64,000 bases of DNA, taken from positions 434,001 to 498,000 of the forward strand of contig NZ_LR733817.1 in assembly GCF_902506165.1 (NCBI RefSeq), written 5' to 3'. Positions 63,424 through 64,000 of this stretch are shown one piece after another; the first letter of the stretch is position 1, and every line of letters starts with the position of its first letter. Made by a program: the position numbers and the translations under genes. The notes below the pieces were generated by a model, which was not told the DNA's origin, did no database searches, and was given only the letters and a program-made list of their open reading frames with translations. This DNA comes from Bosea sp. 29B (GTDB taxonomy: Bacteria > Pseudomonadota > Alphaproteobacteria > Rhizobiales > Beijerinckiaceae).

Positions 63424-63487
63424 CTCCCGTCAGGGGACAAGAACGACCGGAATAAGCCGGCGACTTTATTGGGGAGAGGACAACACC

Positions 63488-64000
63488 ATGCTCAATCGAC
63501 GGAGTTTTTCCGCGCTCGCCGGCGTCGCTTTCGCCGCGCTGCTTTCGACTTCGGCACAGGCGCAGAACGTCACCCTGCGCTCGACCGACATCCACCCGAC
63601 CGACTATCCGACGGTCGAGGCCGTCCGCCATATGAGCAAGCTGCTCGATGAGCGCACCCAGGGGCGGATCAAGATCAACGTCTTCCACTCGGCCCAGCTC
63701 GGCCAGGAGAAGGACACGATCGACCAGACGCGCTTCGGCGTCATCGACATCAACCGCATCAACATGGCGCCGTTCAACAACCTGATCCCGGCGACCAACG
63801 TGCCGTCCTTGCCCTTCATCTTCCGCTCGGTCGAGCACATGCGGAAGGTCATGGACGGCAAGATCGGCGACGACCTGCTCAAGGAGTTCGAGAAGCACGA
63901 CCTGATCGGCCTCGCCTTCTACGATTCCGGCTCGCGCTCGTTCTATAATTCCAAGCGCGCCATCAACAGTCCGGCCGACATGAAGGGCATGAAGATCCGC
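63488..64000 (+). CDS. TRAP transporter solute-binding protein (DctP family), partial
   Basis: The first 171 residues of a periplasmic binding protein, cut by the window end. Signal peptide MLNRRSFSALAGVAFAALLSTSAQA with twin-arginine NRRSF. The DctP fold follows: VTLRSTDIHPTDYPTVEAVR, GRIKINVFHSAQLGQEKDTI, FRSVEHMRKVMDGKIGDDLL, and FYDSGSRSFYNSKR near the edge. GGGGAGAGG precedes the ATG. Placed after uxaC-kduIDF, it probably binds a uronate or oligouronate for import; a pair of TRAP membrane genes would be expected beyond 64 kb. Confidence 0.9.
   Translation, partial: MLNRRSFSALAGVAFAALLSTSAQAQNVTLRSTDIHPTDYPTVEAVRHMSKLLDERTQGRIKINVFHSAQLGQEKDTIDQTRFGVIDINRINMAPFNNLIPATNVPSLPFIFRSVEHMRKVMDGKIGDDLLKEFEKHDLIGLAFYDSGSRSFYNSKRAINSPADMKGMKIR

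Overview
The window is high-GC (roughly two-thirds G+C, judged by eye) chromosomal DNA of an alphaproteobacterium. Gene content and style point to the Hyphomicrobiales, most like Bosea or a close relative: long-form serA beside serC with the alphaproteobacterial serC leader, fused PutA, napEDABC, several families of GC-rich intergenic palindromes, ABC-2/Dpp/TRAP transporters and many small DUF proteins. The genus is an inference; no rRNA or tRNA gene is present to test it. I see no phage, insertion sequence or CRISPR array.

Layout. 1-2.6 kb: the 3' end of putA, two small unknown genes and a gene-poor stretch full of palindromes. 2.6-4.7 kb: a single, strikingly AT-rich gene for a 702-residue PIN-like, coiled-coil, membrane-anchored protein, the clearest foreign gene here and the best candidate for an undescribed (possibly defence) function. 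4.7-9 kb: serine biosynthesis (serC, serA) under a structured leader, then a class A beta-lactamase whose Shine-Dalgarno lies in the serA terminator. 9-11.3 kb: alpha/beta hydrolase, cold-shock protein, ribosomal protein S21 and a small basic protein. 11.4-15.6 kb: the periplasmic nitrate reductase operon napEDABC with an FNR/FixK-type box upstream. 15.8-26.4 kb: mixed housekeeping and accessory genes (DMT exporter, glutamine amidotransferase, TetR/oxidoreductase pair, ABC-F ATPase, HExxH metallopeptidase with a beta-barrel-like N-terminus, DUF4139 protein, M20 hydrolase, phosphatase, DHFR-like reductase).

26.6-39.5 kb: purA and a membrane protein, S41-like protease, prfC, a chemoreceptor, an ABC-2 exporter, a 24-residue membrane peptide, DUF3422 protein and an L,D-transpeptidase. 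39.5-42.1 kb: a three-gene operon (secreted OB-like protein, ATPase, FtsX-like permease with a His-rich loop) that may handle a metal. 42-54 kb: alkaline phosphatase, methyltransferase, GST, cyanase, pentapeptide-like repeat protein, Rnk-like factor, MBL hydrolase, xerC, an SDR lacking YxxxK, and a five-gene ArsR-SRPBCC-DUF1801 operon with a clear promoter and operator. 54-59.7 kb: amidase plus oligopeptide importer (binding protein and two permeases, no ATPase) and a GntR regulator. 59.8-64 kb: a uronate catabolic operon uxaC-kduI-kduD-kdgF followed by a TRAP binding protein cut by the window edge.

Most long antisense frames are GC-driven shadows. Six families of intergenic palindromes occur, and several have become part of genes (start region, stop region or ribosome-binding site).
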